Origin: CAVTAV01 sp963732795
GTDB lineage: Bacteria > Pseudomonadota > Alphaproteobacteria > CAVTAV01
Direction: 5' to 3'
NCBI GenBank assembly: GCA_963732795.1
Contig: CAVTAV010000001.1
Span: 186,001 to 250,000 of the forward strand
DNA length: 64,000 nt
In this document: positions 15,536 through 26,032 of the stretch, in pieces
Numbering within the stretch: the first letter of the stretch is position 1
Layout of the letters: each line of letters opens with the position of its first letter
Made by a program: the position numbers and the translations under genes
Notes under the pieces: model-generated
Databases searched by the model: none
What the model saw: the letters and a program-made list of their open reading frames with translations, nothing else
Told to the model about the DNA's origin: nothing

Positions 15536-17659
15536 ATGTTCCGGCAGTTCATCTGTTCGAATGGCTTTTTCCGCCGCTGCGGCACGGCCGCGCGGCGTCT
15601 GTGCGAGATCGCCACCGATCGCAAGGGCAACGTGATGATGATCGTCGCGTTCTCCATAATACCGCTGATCGGCGCGGTCGGTATCGCGACCGACACGGCC
15701 CGCGGATACCTGATAAAGTCGCGACTGCAAAGCGCTGTAGATTCCGCCGCGCTCGCCGGCGGCCGCGTTTATTACGACGACGCGCGCGACGCCGATATCC
15801 AGCAATATTTCTCCGCCAATTTTCCGAGCGGCTACATGGACGCAACCCTAAGTCCGCTTGATATACAGGAAGATACGCCGAACGAGACGATCAATCTTAC
15901 GGCTCAGGCGGTCATTCCCACGACGTTCATGCGGCTGCTGGGACAGGACTCGATCTCCGTCAAGGCGACCGCGCAGGTGACGCGCAAGACTGACCGGCTG
16001 CACGTCGTCCTGGCGATCGATATGTCGGGCTCCATGCGAACGACAATGGAGAACGGCCAAACACGCATCCAGAACGCCAAGGATAGCGCGCTTACCTTGG
16101 CCAATATTCTGTTCGGCACAAAATCGGGGAACGACCTGCTCAAAGTTGGAATTGTGCCCTGGGCGGGCAAGGTCAATGTCACCAATGGCTCCGCATATAC
16201 CAGCTATTCGTCGGTCGACGTTGGTTACTTTGCGCACCCCGTTCCGTTCTTCACGAATCCCGTATCGCCGTATCAGACTTATTCGTCCAATGCGGCGCAC
16301 CCATGGGAATATGTTTCGCCGAATGCCGGCCTGACTCAATCAAAAGTCTATTACGCCAATAATTCCGAGGTGCCGCTTCTCGACATTCCGCCGACCGGAT
16401 GGACTGGCTGTGTCTACGCCCAATTCGTTGGGTCTGACAGCACGGCTGCCGATCTGAAGCTGGGTCCTGTTACCGTAGGGGGGAAGAGTTGGCTCGGCTG
16501 GGTGCCCACGGGCGCCAATATCGCGGCGCGCACAGCGCCCTATGACGTTTCGGCCGGTAGCGGCGTTTTGGTCAATGGCCTGTTCGGCGTTGCGATGGCT
16601 GCCGCGACCTCCGGCAATCCCGTGAATATGGTGATCTCGGGAACATTTACGCTCGCCAAACAGACCGGCCAGTCCTGGTCCAGCGGCAACACGATCTACT
16701 GGGACGACATCAATAAGGTCGCGACGACCAGCTCCACGACCGTCGTCAGCCAGAACAACATCGGGACCACCTATACAATCGGCGACCTGTCGCTCGACCA
16801 GAGTGCCGGATATCGAACCGTCTGGTGGTGGGGTGGCGGCGGCGGTTGGGGTGGCGGCGGCGGTTGGGGTGGCGGTGGTGGTGGCGGAGGTGGAACGACC
16901 GTCAATAACACCCAAATCGGCACAGTCGCCTCATGTGGCGGTTGGGGGAATCCGTCGTGCCCAGGGAGTTCGGCGACCACCGGCCGCGTTACGCTCGACA
17001 TTGGCCGCGATGGCGACCCCCAAAGCGGTAGCAACAGCTATTACAATAGCTATCCGAACAATGTGTGCCTCGACGCTCATGCCGATGCCAACAGCACCTA
17101 TTCGAGTGGCCGGACGTCCGATTGCACCCCGTGCCCGCAGAGCGGGATTACGCCGCTGAGCAGCACTAAATCCGATGTCGTCGATGCCATCAATGCCTTG
17201 ACAATTCCGTCGACCGCCTCGGATACCGACTACTACACGAATATTCCGCAGGGCATGGCCTGGGCTTGGGAAGTTCTGATGCCGTCCGCGCCCTTTACGG
17301 AAGGAACGCTTTCTGACCCGAACGAGGCGGCACCCCCGAGGGCCATCGTTTTGCTGACCGACGGCTTCAACACATGCCGGCAGGGTGACGCGTATCAGAA
17401 CTACTATGACAGTAGCGTCGGATGCGTGAATTGGCGCGACGATCGCTTGCAATCGATCGCCTCCAATATCAAGAGCCAAGGGGTCTACGTTTACACGATT
17501 CAATACGCTGAGTGTGACGCCTCCACTGTCGATCTTCTAAAAGCTGCGGCGACCAAACCGAAAGCGCCATACTACTACTGCGCGCCGACGGCGGACGAAC
17601 TGAACAGCGCCTTCACGGAGATCGCGAATGACTTGTCGAACCTCAGACTATCGCGCTAA
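15536..17659 (+). CDS. TadG-like pilus assembly protein with von Willebrand factor A domain
   Basis: 707 residues. The N-terminus has a basic head and the TadG segment GNVMMIVAFSIIPLIGAVG, a membrane anchor. AIDMSGSM at about residues 161-168 is the MIDAS metal site opening the vWA domain; the later ALPPRAIVLLTDG-like strand (PRAIVLLTDGF) belongs to the same fold. Between them lies a ~300-residue insert, including an in-frame WGGGGG repeat and several cysteines. TadG-like proteins act at the envelope with Flp pili. It is transcribed away from the tad operon; the start has only a weak ribosome-binding site. Confidence 0.9.
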   Translation: MFRQFICSNGFFRRCGTAARRLCEIATDRKGNVMMIVAFSIIPLIGAVGIATDTARGYLIKSRLQSAVDSAALAGGRVYYDDARDADIQQYFSANFPSGYMDATLSPLDIQEDTPNETINLTAQAVIPTTFMRLLGQDSISVKATAQVTRKTDRLHVVLAIDMSGSMRTTMENGQTRIQNAKDSALTLANILFGTKSGNDLLKVGIVPWAGKVNVTNGSAYTSYSSVDVGYFAHPVPFFTNPVSPYQTYSSNAAHPWEYVSPNAGLTQSKVYYANNSEVPLLDIPPTGWTGCVYAQFVGSDSTAADLKLGPVTVGGKSWLGWVPTGANIAARTAPYDVSAGSGVLVNGLFGVAMAAATSGNPVNMVISGTFTLAKQTGQSWSSGNTIYWDDINKVATTSSTTVVSQNNIGTTYTIGDLSLDQSAGYRTVWWWGGGGGWGGGGGWGGGGGGGGGTTVNNTQIGTVASCGGWGNPSCPGSSATTGRVTLDIGRDGDPQSGSNSYYNSYPNNVCLDAHADANSTYSSGRTSDCTPCPQSGITPLSSTKSDVVDAINALTIPSTASDTDYYTNIPQGMAWAWEVLMPSAPFTEGTLSDPNEAAPPRAIVLLTDGFNTCRQGDAYQNYYDSSVGCVNWRDDRLQSIASNIKSQGVYVYTIQYAECDASTVDLLKAAATKPKAPYYYCAPTADELNSAFTEIANDLSNLRLSR
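16831..16890 (+). repeat. In-frame 18-bp tandem repeat encoding WGGGGG
   Basis: Two exact copies of an 18-bp unit (16831-16848, 16849-16866) and a diverged third encode Gly-Trp-rich protein sequence inside the TadG-like gene. Being a multiple of three, copy-number changes would keep the frame. Confidence 0.85.
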
Positions 17660-17697
17660 CCGAGGCGCTGACAAAGCCCGACAAACGGCCTAAAGTA

Positions 17698-17745
17698 CCC
17701 CTCGATCCGCCGCGAGGCCGCACCGGGCCGAAGGCGGGTCGAGGG
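17698..17745. repeat. Inverted repeat after the TadG-like gene
   Basis: Arms CCCTCGATCCGCC and GGCGGGTCGAGGG (one G-T pair) flank a GC-rich middle that can itself pair (GGCC). It may be a dispersed intergenic repeat or stabilise the 3' end of the upstream transcript; there is no T-run. Confidence 0.6.
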
Positions 17746-17834
17746 TGCTTGATTCAACCTGCACCCAACCGTTCTTACTCGCGGCGCCGGAGCCCTTCCG
17801 GGCCAAGTCGGGGAACCCTGCCAGGTGACCACGA

Positions 17835-18780
17835 ATGCCCGTGCGCTTTGGGCCCTGCCACCGAAGGCCAAATACGGATTTCTCGATACGTCGCGACGGC
17901 GCGGGAATCCGCTACGTTCTATGGCCCAACACGGATGCCGGCGAGCCGCGCGGCACGGTCGTCCTGCTCACAGGCCGGCGCGAGTTCATCGAGAAGCATG
18001 TCGAGACGATCATCGACCTCTTGAACCGGCGCTTCGCCGTCTACGCCTTCGATTGGCGCGGCCAGGGCCTCTCGACCCGCGCCTTGCCGGATCGCCAGAA
18101 AGGCTTTGTCAGGAGCTTCGACGATTATCTCAACGACATGCATCTCTTCGTCGAGACCATCGTCAAGCCGAACGCGCCGGAGCCGTTCTTCCTTCTGGCC
18201 CATTCGATGGGCGGCCATTGCGCGCTGCGCTATCTGCATGACCATCCCGACATCGTCGAGCGGGCCGTGCTGACGGCGCCGATGGTCGATTTCGGCCCGG
18301 GTCCGTTCCTGCACGCCGTCCTGGCCAGCGGCATCACGCTGGCGACGTGGTTGGGCGGAGCGCAGAGTCCTATGCCGTGGGCAGAAGGGCCCTTCGACGC
18401 AAAAGAGCGCAAATTTGCTGGGAACGTCCTGACCTCCGATCCCGGCCGATTCCATCTCGAAACCGGCTGGGCGGCATCCAATCCCGACCTCGGACTCGGC
18501 GGGCCGACCTATGGCTGGATCAGGGCGGCGCTGCAGATCGATCCGCGTCCTGAAGCGGCGCGGCTATGCCGAACATATCCGCACGCCCGTCCTGATCGTC
18601 CAGGCCGGCAAGGACAAGGTCGTGCGCAACGACGCCCAGAACCGACTCGTCGCCCGTATGCCGCGGGGCCAGATCGTGCGGATCGAAGGCGCGATGCACG
18701 AGATCCTCCACGAGCGCGACGAATTCCGGAACGAATTCTGGGGCTATTTCGACCGGTTCATCGAAGCTGCGTACCAATAG
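17835..18780 (+). CDS. Alpha/beta hydrolase, lysophospholipase-like (PldB family), frame-disrupted
   Basis: The first frame encodes the N-terminal two thirds: VVLLTGRREFIEKH, AFDWRGQGLS and the nucleophile elbow LAHSMGGHCALRY, typical of serine-aminopeptidase S33/monoglyceride-lipase-like enzymes. At about 18540-18548 homology shifts to another frame encoding IRTPVLIVQAGKDKVV (acid-residue strand) and GAMHEILHERDEFR with the catalytic His. One indel joins them into a ~315-residue protein. It probably hydrolyses lysophospholipids or monoacylglycerols. It ends four bases from the convergent hisN. Confidence 0.82.
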
Positions 18781-18783
18781 CCG

Positions 18784-19592
18784 TCAGCCGGCGTACCCCT
18801 CGAGGATCGCGAGCGCTGCCGTCGTGGACCCGGGCGTCGCCCGCCGCCACGATCAGCCCGCCTTGATCGGCGGGGGCCCCGGTCCAGGTCGTCACGCGGC
18901 CGCCGGCGCCCTCGATGATCGGGATCAGCGCCTGAATGTCGTATGGTTTGAGCCCCGCCTCGATGACGATATCGATGAAGCCCATGGCCAGCAGGCAATA
19001 GGCATAGCAATCGCCGCCGAAGCGCCGCATCCGGACCTTGGCCTCCACCGCCTCGAAGCCCGCCTTCCAGTTCGGCTCGGAAAACATCTCCGGCACCGTC
19101 GAATAGAGGATCGCGTCGCTGAGGCGCCGCGCAGGCCCGGGTCCGGATCGGCGCGGCGTTGAGGAAGGCGCCCTCGGGCGTGCCGGTGAGGCGCTCGCCG
19201 GTCACCGGCTGGTCCATGACGCCGATCACCGGCCCCGCGCCGTCGTTGAGGGCGATCAGCGTGCCCCAGCTCAACATGCCGGTCATGAACGCACGGGTGC
19301 CGTCGATCGGGTCGATCACCCAGGTAGGCCCATCGCTGCCGGTCTCCATGCCATGCTCCTCGCCCAGGATTCCGTGGCCCGGATAGGTGTGGCGGATGAG
19401 TGCGCGGATGGCGCGCCTCGGCTTCCTTGTCGGCGGCGGTCACGGGATCGAAGTCGCCGAGGATCCGTCGCTCTTGTCGGTGACCGCGAGCGGCTTGCGG
19501 AAATACCGGCGGATCACCGCGCCCGAGGCATCGGCGAGCCGGCCGGCGAAATCGGCATAGGACTGCCAGTTCGGGAGCCTGTCGGATGCCAT
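18784..19592 (-). CDS. hisN: Histidinol-phosphatase / inositol monophosphatase family, frame-disrupted
   Basis: Pieces in all three leftward frames line up as one ~265-residue protein: MASDRLPNW to DKSDG, then FDPVTAADKEAE, then IRALIRHTYPGHGILGEEHG, then WVIDPIDGTRAF (metal-binding motif) with SWGTLIALNDG, then GGDCYAYCLLAMGFIDIVIE, ending EGYAG-stop at 18784. The DGTRAF variant and the WGTLIAL segment favour HisN over ordinary inositol monophosphatase. HisN removes phosphate from histidinol phosphate in histidine synthesis. Three or four single-base shifts are needed. Confidence 0.8.
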
Positions 19593-19708
19593 GGGCGGAT
19601 TTCCGTTTTACGGCGGACGGTGCAAGACTATATGAAAGCGATGGCCGACAGTCTTAAAGCACGAACCCGTGAAAAAGAAGCAAGCTACAGCGTGAGGCGC
19701 CGCCCGGC

Positions 19709-20834
19709 ATGACTGCTTATGACTATCTCGTCGTCGGCGCGGGCATCGCCGGCGCGACGGCCGCATACGGATTGAGCCGCCATGGCCGCGTGCTCCTGGT
19801 CGAGATGGAGGACCGGCCCGGCTATCACACCACAGGACGGTCGGCCGCGTTCTATTCCGAGACCTATGGCAATGCCGCGATCCGCGCGTTGACCACGGCC
19901 TCGCGCGACTTCTTCGACAATCCGCCAGCCGGATTTGCCACCGTCCCGCTCCTGGGCGGGCGCGGCGTGCTTCATATCGGCCGGGCGGATCAGCGCGAAG
20001 CGGTCGACGCCAAGGCCCGGGACGTCGAAGTCGATCGTCGATTCGGTCCAGCGGCTCGATGCCCGGCAGGTCGCGGATATCGTGCCCGTGCTGCGCGACG
20101 GCTATGCGGATTGCGGCTTGTTCGAGGTCGAGGCCAAGGACATCGATGTCGGCGCGGCCCATGCCGGGTTCCTGAAGCACGCCCGTCAGCGCGGCACGGA
20201 GCTCGTCACCAAGGCAGAGGTCGTCGGCCTCAGGCGCGCCAAGGGCCTGTGGACGGTCGAGACGATGAACGGGGATTACGAGGCGCGTATCGTGATCAAC
20301 GCGGCCGGCGCCTGGGGCGACCGGGTCGCCTCGCTCGCCGGGGCCCAGCCGGTCGGCCTCGCGCCCCTGCGCCGGACGATCATTATCGTGCCGAGCGATT
20401 ATCCGCCGGGCCTGATGGAGTGGCCGCTGGTGATCGATATCGACGAGCAGTTCTATTTCAAGCCGGAATCCGGCCGCATCCTGATCTCGCCCTGCGACGA
20501 GACGCCGATGCCGCCCTCGGACGTCCGGCCGGACGAGCTCGATATCGCCCGCGCCATCGACCGGGTCCAACGTGCGACGGAGATCCGGATCGACGGCATC
20601 GCGAACAAATGGGCGGGCCTCAGGACCTTCGCCGCCGACCGCACGCCCGTCGTCGGCTATGACGACACGGTCGAGAATTTCTTCTGGTATGTCGGACAGG
20701 GCGGCTGGGGCATCCAGACTTCCCCCGCCATGAGCCGCCTCTGCGAGGCCCTGGTCCAGGGCAAGGGCGTCCCCGAAGACATCGCCAAGCTGGGCCTCGC
20801 CGAGGAAACCGTCTCGCCGAAGCGATTTCGGTAG
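19709..20834 (+). CDS. FAD-dependent oxidoreductase (DadA/GlcD-like), frame-disrupted
   Basis: The first frame starts with the dinucleotide-binding fold YDYLVVGAGIAGATAAYGLS and GRSAAFYSETYG. Near 20030 the product continues in the next frame with DARQVADIVPVLRDGY, VINAAGAWGDRVASLAG and the C-terminal FAD-domain motif YVGQGGWGIQTSPAMS. Total about 375 residues. The family oxidises amino acids or hydroxy acids with FAD; the substrate is unknown. It is divergent from hisN across a ~115-base gap. Confidence 0.82.
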
Positions 20835-20844
20835 GCCCGCTCCG

Positions 20845-20929
20845 CCGTCATCGCGAGGCCGCGAAGCGGCCGTGGCGATCCAGCCGCCGTGGATTGCCGC
20901 GTCGGCCTTCGGCCTCCTCGCAATGACGG
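20845..20929. repeat. Dispersed palindromic repeat, GTCATCGCGAGG type
   Basis: The outer arms CGTCATCGCGAGG and CCTCGCAATGACGG bracket two inner inverted repeats (GGCCGCGAAGCGGCC and GTCGGCCTTCGGCC). This is the alphaproteobacterial GTCATTGCGAGC...GCAATCC repeat family. It sits between convergent genes. Confidence 0.85.
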
Positions 20930-20939
20930 TGAAGCGAGT

Positions 20940-22764
20940 CTAACTCGCCCGCGCCGCCTTCTTCCGTTCGTGCGGATCCAGAATACCGTTTCCTCAGCCG
21001 GATATGGTTCGGCGTGACCTCGACCAGCTCGTCGTCGTCGATATAGGCCAGCGCCTGTTCGAGGCTGAGCTTCTTGGGCGGGGTCAGCTTGACGTTGTCG
21101 TCCTTCATCGCCGCGCGGATATTGGTGAGCTGCTTGGTTTTGCCGGGATTGACGTCGAGATCGTTGCCCCGGCTGTGCTCGCCGATGATCATGCCGACAT
21201 AGATGTCGTCGCCGGGATCGATCATGATCGCGCCGCGTTCTTCGAGGTTCCACAGCGCATAGGGCACGGCCGTGCCGCCGGTGTTCGAGATCAGCACGCC
21301 GTTGCGCCGGCCCTCGATCGGCCCGCGATAATCGCCGTAGCCATGAAACAGGCGGTACATCACGCCGGTGCCGCGGGTATCGGTGAGGAACAGGCCGTGA
21401 TAGCCGATAAGGCCGCGCGAGGGGCACAGGAAGACGAGCCGCGTGCGCCCCAGGCCCGACGGGCGCATCTCCTGCAGCTCGCCCTTGCGGCGTGGTCAGC
21501 GCTTCGACGACGACGCCGGTATAGGTGTCGTCGACATCGACCACGACCTCCTCGATCGGCTCCTGGCGCTTGCCGGTCTCGTGTCCTCGCGCATGATCAC
21601 GCGCGGCCGGCTGATCGACATTTCATAGCCTTCGCGCCGCATGGTCTCGATCAGGATGCCGAGCTGCAATTCGCCGCGGCCCGCGACCTCGAAGGATTCC
21701 TTGCTGGCGGCCTCGGTGACCTGGATCGCGACATTGCCCTCGGCCTCGCGCAACAGCCGCTCGCCGATCATCCGCGAGGTGACCTTGTCGCCGTCGCGGC
21801 CCTGCGAGCGGCGAGTCATTGACCGAAAAGCTCATCGCGAGCGTCGGCGGATCGACCGGCACGGTCTTGATCGCCGTCTTGACCTCGGCATCGCACAGCG
21901 TGTGGGAAACCGTCGCCTTGGGCAGGCCCGCGATCGCGACGATATCGCCGGCTATCGCTTCCTCGATCGCCGGTCCGCTCCAGGCCCTGATAGCGCATGA
22001 TCTTGGTGATCCGCCCGTTTTCGACGAGCTTGCCCGTCCGGTCCAGCACCTTGACGGTCATGTTCGGCCGGATCGTGCCGGAATGAATGCGCCCGGTGAT
22101 CACGCGGCCGAGGAAGGAGTCGCCTTCGAGCATGCTCGCCAGCATGGAAAACGGCGCGTCCGGTCCGCCGAAGGTTTGCGGCGGCGGGACATGGGAGAGG
22201 ATCAGCTTGAACAGCGGCTCCATGGACTTGCGCTCGTCCTTCAGCTCCGCGACGGACCAGCCGTCCCGGCCCGAGGCGTATTGCAGCGGGAAGTCGAGCT
22301 GCTCCTCCGTCGCGCCGAGCGCGACGAAGAGATCGAAAATCTCGCTATGCACCTCGTCGGGCCGCGCGTCCGGCCGGTCGATCTTGTTGATCACCACGAT
22401 CGGCTTGAGGCCGAGCATTGAGCGCCTTTTGGGTCACGAATTTGGTCTGCGGCATCGGGCCTTCGGCGGCATCCACCAGGATCAGCACGCCGTCCACCAT
22501 GTCGAGAATGCGCTCGACCTCGCCGCCGAAATCGGCATGGCCCGGCGTGTCGACGATATTGATCCGCGTGCCGTCCCAGATCACCGAGGTGCATTTGGAG
22601 AGGATCGTGATGCCGCGCTCGCGCTCCAGATCGTTCGAATCCATCGCCCGCTCGGCGACGCGCTGGTTGTCGCGAAACGTCCCGCTCTGGCGGAACAGGG
22701 CATCAACAAGGGTGGTCTTGCCATGATCGACATGGGCGATGATGGCGATGTTTCTCAAATCCAT
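20940..22764 (-). CDS. typA: GTP-binding translational regulator TypA/BipA, frame-disrupted
   Basis: The ATG at 22764 starts the typical MDLRNIAIIAHVDHGKTTLVD with the P-loop, followed by ERGITILSK (G2), VDTPGHADFGGE (G3) and NKIDRPDARPDEVH (G4) in the next frame. Further pieces include RVITGRIHSGTIRPN, SFSVNDSPLAG, GRGELQLGILIETMRREGYEMSISRP and SRGLIGYHGLFLTDTRGTG, ending RKRY, LDPHERKKAARAS. About six single-base shifts separate the pieces. TypA is a ribosome-binding GTPase needed under stress. The completeness of the pieces argues for sequencing error. Confidence 0.9.
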
Positions 22765-22909
22765 GGGTCGCGGACTGCTATCCATAAACGGAAGGCGCGA
22801 CAGGATTGCCGCGCCCCCACAATCGATTTCTTTCGCGATTACCTAGGGCTTTGCGGCCTTTCCGGCAAGGAGATTTGGCGTTGAACGGCAGAAATGCCGG
22901 TATTTTCTG

Positions 22910-24008
22910 CTAGGCCCGCTCGAAGGAAACGCTGCTCCGCTCGCCCGTTTCGCCTGTCGGGAGCGGGTCGGCGACCGGTTCGTGCACCAGGGCGAGATTG
23001 TCGACGAATTGCTGGGCGACACGCTCCCAGGAAAAGGTCCTGGCATAGGCGACGCAGCGCTCGGGCGTCAGGGTGAGGGCCATTCGACGGCGCGCTTCAG
23101 ATCGTCGTCGAGGCAGGCGACGGCATTGCGTGTCCGGTTTGTCGGCCGTGCAGTAATGGCCGGCCAGCACGTCCTTCGGGCCGGTGACGGGATAGGCCGC
23201 GATCGGCAGACCCGAGGCGAGGGCTTCGAGGAGCACGAGGCCGAAGGTGTCGGTCAGGCTCGGGAACACGAAGACGTCCGCCGCGGCATAGATCGCCGCC
23301 AGCTCCTCGCCGTGCTTGGCGCCGAGGAAGCGGACATCCGGGTATTTCTCGCGCATGGCCTCGAGGCTCGGCCCGTCGCCGACGACGCATTTGGTGCCCT
23401 TGAGATCGAGCGACAGGAAGCGCGTCCAGGTTCTTCTCGACGGCGACCCGGCCGACATAGAGCGAGATCGGGCGCTCGTCGTCCAGCAATCCCTTCGGGC
23501 CCGGCTTGAACAGGCCGACATCGACCCCGCGCGACAGCGACACGCAAGGCGCGAAGCCGCGGTTCTCCAGATCCTGCCGGACGGAATGCGTCGCCACCAT
23601 GATGCCCTTCGAGGGCGCATGGAAGCGGCGCATCAGCCGATAGGTCAGCCACAGCGGCACGCGGAAGCGGGCATGGATATATTCGGGGAACCGGGTGTGA
23701 TAGGCGGTGGTGAAGGGGAGGTTCCGCCGCATGCACACCCGGCGCGCCGCCTGACCCAGCGGGCCTTCGGTCGCGATATGAATGGCGTGCGGCGCGAACT
23801 GGTCGATCTCGCGGGCGATGGTCGATTTCTGGAAGAGCGCCAGCCGGATCTCGGGATAGGTCGGGCAGGGGAAGGTGAAGAACTGGTCCGGCGTGATCAT
23901 CTGCACGACATGACCGAGCTTCTCGACCTCCCGACGGATCGTGTCGAGGGTCCGAACGACGCCGTTCACTTGCGGGAACCAGGCGTCGGAGACGATGAGA
24001 ATTTTCAT
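22910..24008 (-). CDS. GT4 family glycosyltransferase, frame-disrupted
   Basis: The ATG at 24008 begins MKILIVSDAWFPQVNGVVRTL, the usual GT4 start. HIATEGPLGQAARR and FTTAYHTRFPEYIH resemble the PimB/MgtA-type alpha-mannosyl or diacylglycerol glucosyltransferases. A second frame carries FLGAKHGEELAAIYAAADVFVFPSLTDTFGLVLLEALASG with the E-x7-E donor site. Two shifts (about 23425 and 23120) are needed. It overlaps the upstream phosphatase gene by ATGA. A role in glycolipid synthesis is inferred from that pairing and the nearby lipid kinase. Confidence 0.85.
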
Positions 24009-24766
24009 GAGGCGGGAACGAGCTCGTGGTCGTATTGGGTTTCGTGGAGGATTTCGAGCCGCCCGTCGAAATGCTCGACAAGCGCGGTGCAGCTCTCGAC
24101 CCAGTCGCCGTCGTTGCAATACTCGACGCCGTGCATCTGGCGCATTTCGGCGTGGTGGATATGGCCGCAGATCACGCCGTCCACGCCCCGGCTGGCCGCT
24201 TCCTGGGCGATCGCCTGCTCGAAGCGCGAGATGAACTCGACCGCGTTCTTGACCTTGTGCTTGAGCTTCGCCGACAGCGAGAAATACGGGTAGCCGAGGT
24301 GCCGCCGGACCGCGTTGAACCAGGTGTTCAGGACCAGCGCCAGCCGATAGGCATGATCGCCGAGGATGGCCAAGGGCCGGGCGAACTGGACGATCACGTC
24401 GAACTCGTCGCCGTGGAGCACCAGGAACTTCGCGGCCGTCGGCCATCTCGTGGATCGACCTCGCGCTCGACCGCGACGCCGCCGAACTGCAAGCCGGTAT
24501 AATCCCGCGCCATCTCGTCGTGATTGCCGGGCACATAGATGACCTTGGTGCCCTTGCGCGCCTTGCGCAGGATCTTCTGCACCACGTCGTTGTGGGTCTG
24601 CGGCCAGTACCAGGACCGTTTCAGCCGCCAGCCGTCGATGATGTCGCCGACGAGATAGAGGATATTCGCTCTCGGTCTCGCGCAGGAATTTGAGCAGCTG
24701 CTCCGCCTTGCAGCCGCGCGTGCCGAGATGGATGTCGGAAATCCAGATCGCGCGGTATTTTCTCAC
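24005..24766 (-). CDS. UDP-2,3-diacylglucosamine diphosphatase-like metallophosphoesterase, frame-disrupted
   Basis: MRKYRAIWISDIHLGTRGCKAEQL holds the D-x-H metal motif. In other frames follow VGDIIDGWRLKRSWYW, YVPGNHDEMARDY (GNHD motif) and LVLHGDEFDVIVQF, ending with GVICGHIHHAEMRQM (GHxH). All calcineurin-type metal ligands are thus present once two indels (about 24450 and 24665) are allowed. It is LpxH-like, but many alphaproteobacteria use LpxI for lipid A, so the substrate may be another glycolipid. It is translationally coupled to the GT4 gene. Confidence 0.84.
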   Translation of the reverse strand: MRKYRAIWISDIHLGTRGCKAEQLLKFLRETESEYPLSRRRHHRRLAAETVLVLAADPQRRGAEDPAQGAQGHQGHLCARQSRRDGAGLYRLAVRRRRGRARGRSTRWPTAAKFLVLHGDEFDVIVQFARPLAILGDHAYRLALVLNTWFNAVRRHLGYPYFSLSAKLKHKVKNAVEFISRFEQAIAQEAASRGVDGVICGHIHHAEMRQMHGVEYCNDGDWVESCTALVEHFDGRLEILHETQYDHELVPAS

Positions 24767-25030
24767 CGGCGGCGGATCGTCGGCGGGTTCCGGCTCCCCC
24801 GTTTCGGGCGGAATCGGGGGGGCAATCTGTTGAGGGGGATGTTCTGGTTTCTGGCGGAAAGGGGCGCTTGCCCCGGTACGCGGTATGTGACTTTCGTCGC
24901 TGTGCTAGCCATCAAACCCTGGATGCTGATAAGGATGCCCCCTGCATCTTTCGGTCGTCTTTCATGGCCCCTCTGATGCCAGCGCGGCATTACCGGCGTG
25001 TGGCAGTTTTGTTGCGGAATTGTGACAGCT

Positions 25031-25943
25031 ATGACGGTTCTGTGTGTTCTAAATCCCACAGCCGGCCGAGGCGGCCGGCGTCTGACCGAAAAAGTCGTGG
25101 CTTTGCTGCGCGAACGCGGCGTCGAGGTCGTCTTTCGGGAGACCCAGGCCAAGGGAGATGCCGAGCGGCTCGGTCGGGCGGCGGCCGCCCAGTGATCCCG
25201 AGCTCGGGGGCGGCAAAATCGAGGTCATCGCCGTCGCGGGCGGGGACGGCACGATCAACGAGGTGGCGAACGGCGTCTGGGCAGCGAAATCCCGATTGCG
25301 GTGATCCCCTCGGGCACCGCGAATGTTCTGGCCCAGGAGATCGGCCTCAAGCCGGATGCCGAGCGGATCGTCGAGACCATCCTCAATGGCCGCGAGGTCG
25401 AACTGAGGCCGGGCCTGCGTGAACGGCCGTTGCTTCGTCGCCATGGTGGGGGTCGGCTTCGACGCCCGGATCGTTGGCGGCGATCAGTCCGCCCGTAAGG
25501 AGGCGCTCGGCAAGGGCGCCTATGCGGTGGCGGGCTTTCCGGTGTTCTTCGGGCCGCTCGCCGGCCGTTCCGGGTGGAGATCGACGGCGACGTGTTCGAG
25601 GCGTCCTGGGTGGTGGCGTCGAAGACCCACTATTATGCCGGGCGCTACGTCATTGCGCCGGGCGCTTCGCTCGCCGAGCCGAGCCTGCGGATCTTCCTTC
25701 TGAAGTCGACGAGCGCGCATCGGGCTTCTGCGCGCACTGATCGCCATCGGCATGGGCCGCGTGGCCCGAGCGGCCGGGGTCAGGCTGATCGACGGGAAAT
25801 CGATAAAGATCACGCGATTTGAAGGGCGAGTTCGGGCGCAGCCGGAGCCGGTTCAGGCGGACGGCGATCCGGCGGGCTTTCTGCCGGTCGAGGTGGCCGT
25901 CGCGCCGAAAAGCGTGAAAATCCTAACTCCCTTGGACGGTTAG
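25031..25943 (+). CDS. Diacylglycerol kinase-like lipid kinase (DagK/YegS family), frame-disrupted
   Basis: Start at 25031 gives MTVLCVLNPTAGRGG, the family N-terminus. The catalytic GGDGTINEVANGVW, IPSGTANVLAQEIGL and VGVGFDARIVGGD follow in shifted frames, then the beta-rich C-terminal domain ending VAVAPKSVKIL. At least five single-base shifts occur, the highest density in the window. The enzyme would phosphorylate diacylglycerol or a sphingoid-like lipid at the inner membrane. It diverges from the LpxH-like/GT4 pair over a ~260-base gap that shows nothing else recognisable. Confidence 0.83.
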
Positions 25944-25997
25944 CGCTTCGGGCGCGATTGTTACGAAGTGTTACAGCGCCTGTGGATGAAATTGTCG

Positions 25998-26026
25998 TTG
26001 ATTTTGCGACATGCCCCCCTCATATT
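25998..26026 (+). promoter_or_regulatory. Sigma-70-like promoter of the putative sRNA
   Basis: TTGATT (25998-26003) and CATATT (26021-26026) are separated by 17 bases. Transcription would start near 26033. Confidence 0.45.
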
Positions 26027-26032
26027 AGGCCT

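Noticed and set aside
25031..25943. Genuine decay of the lipid kinase gene
   Set aside because: Five or more indels yet every catalytic block is conserved in one or another frame, which points to base-calling errors.
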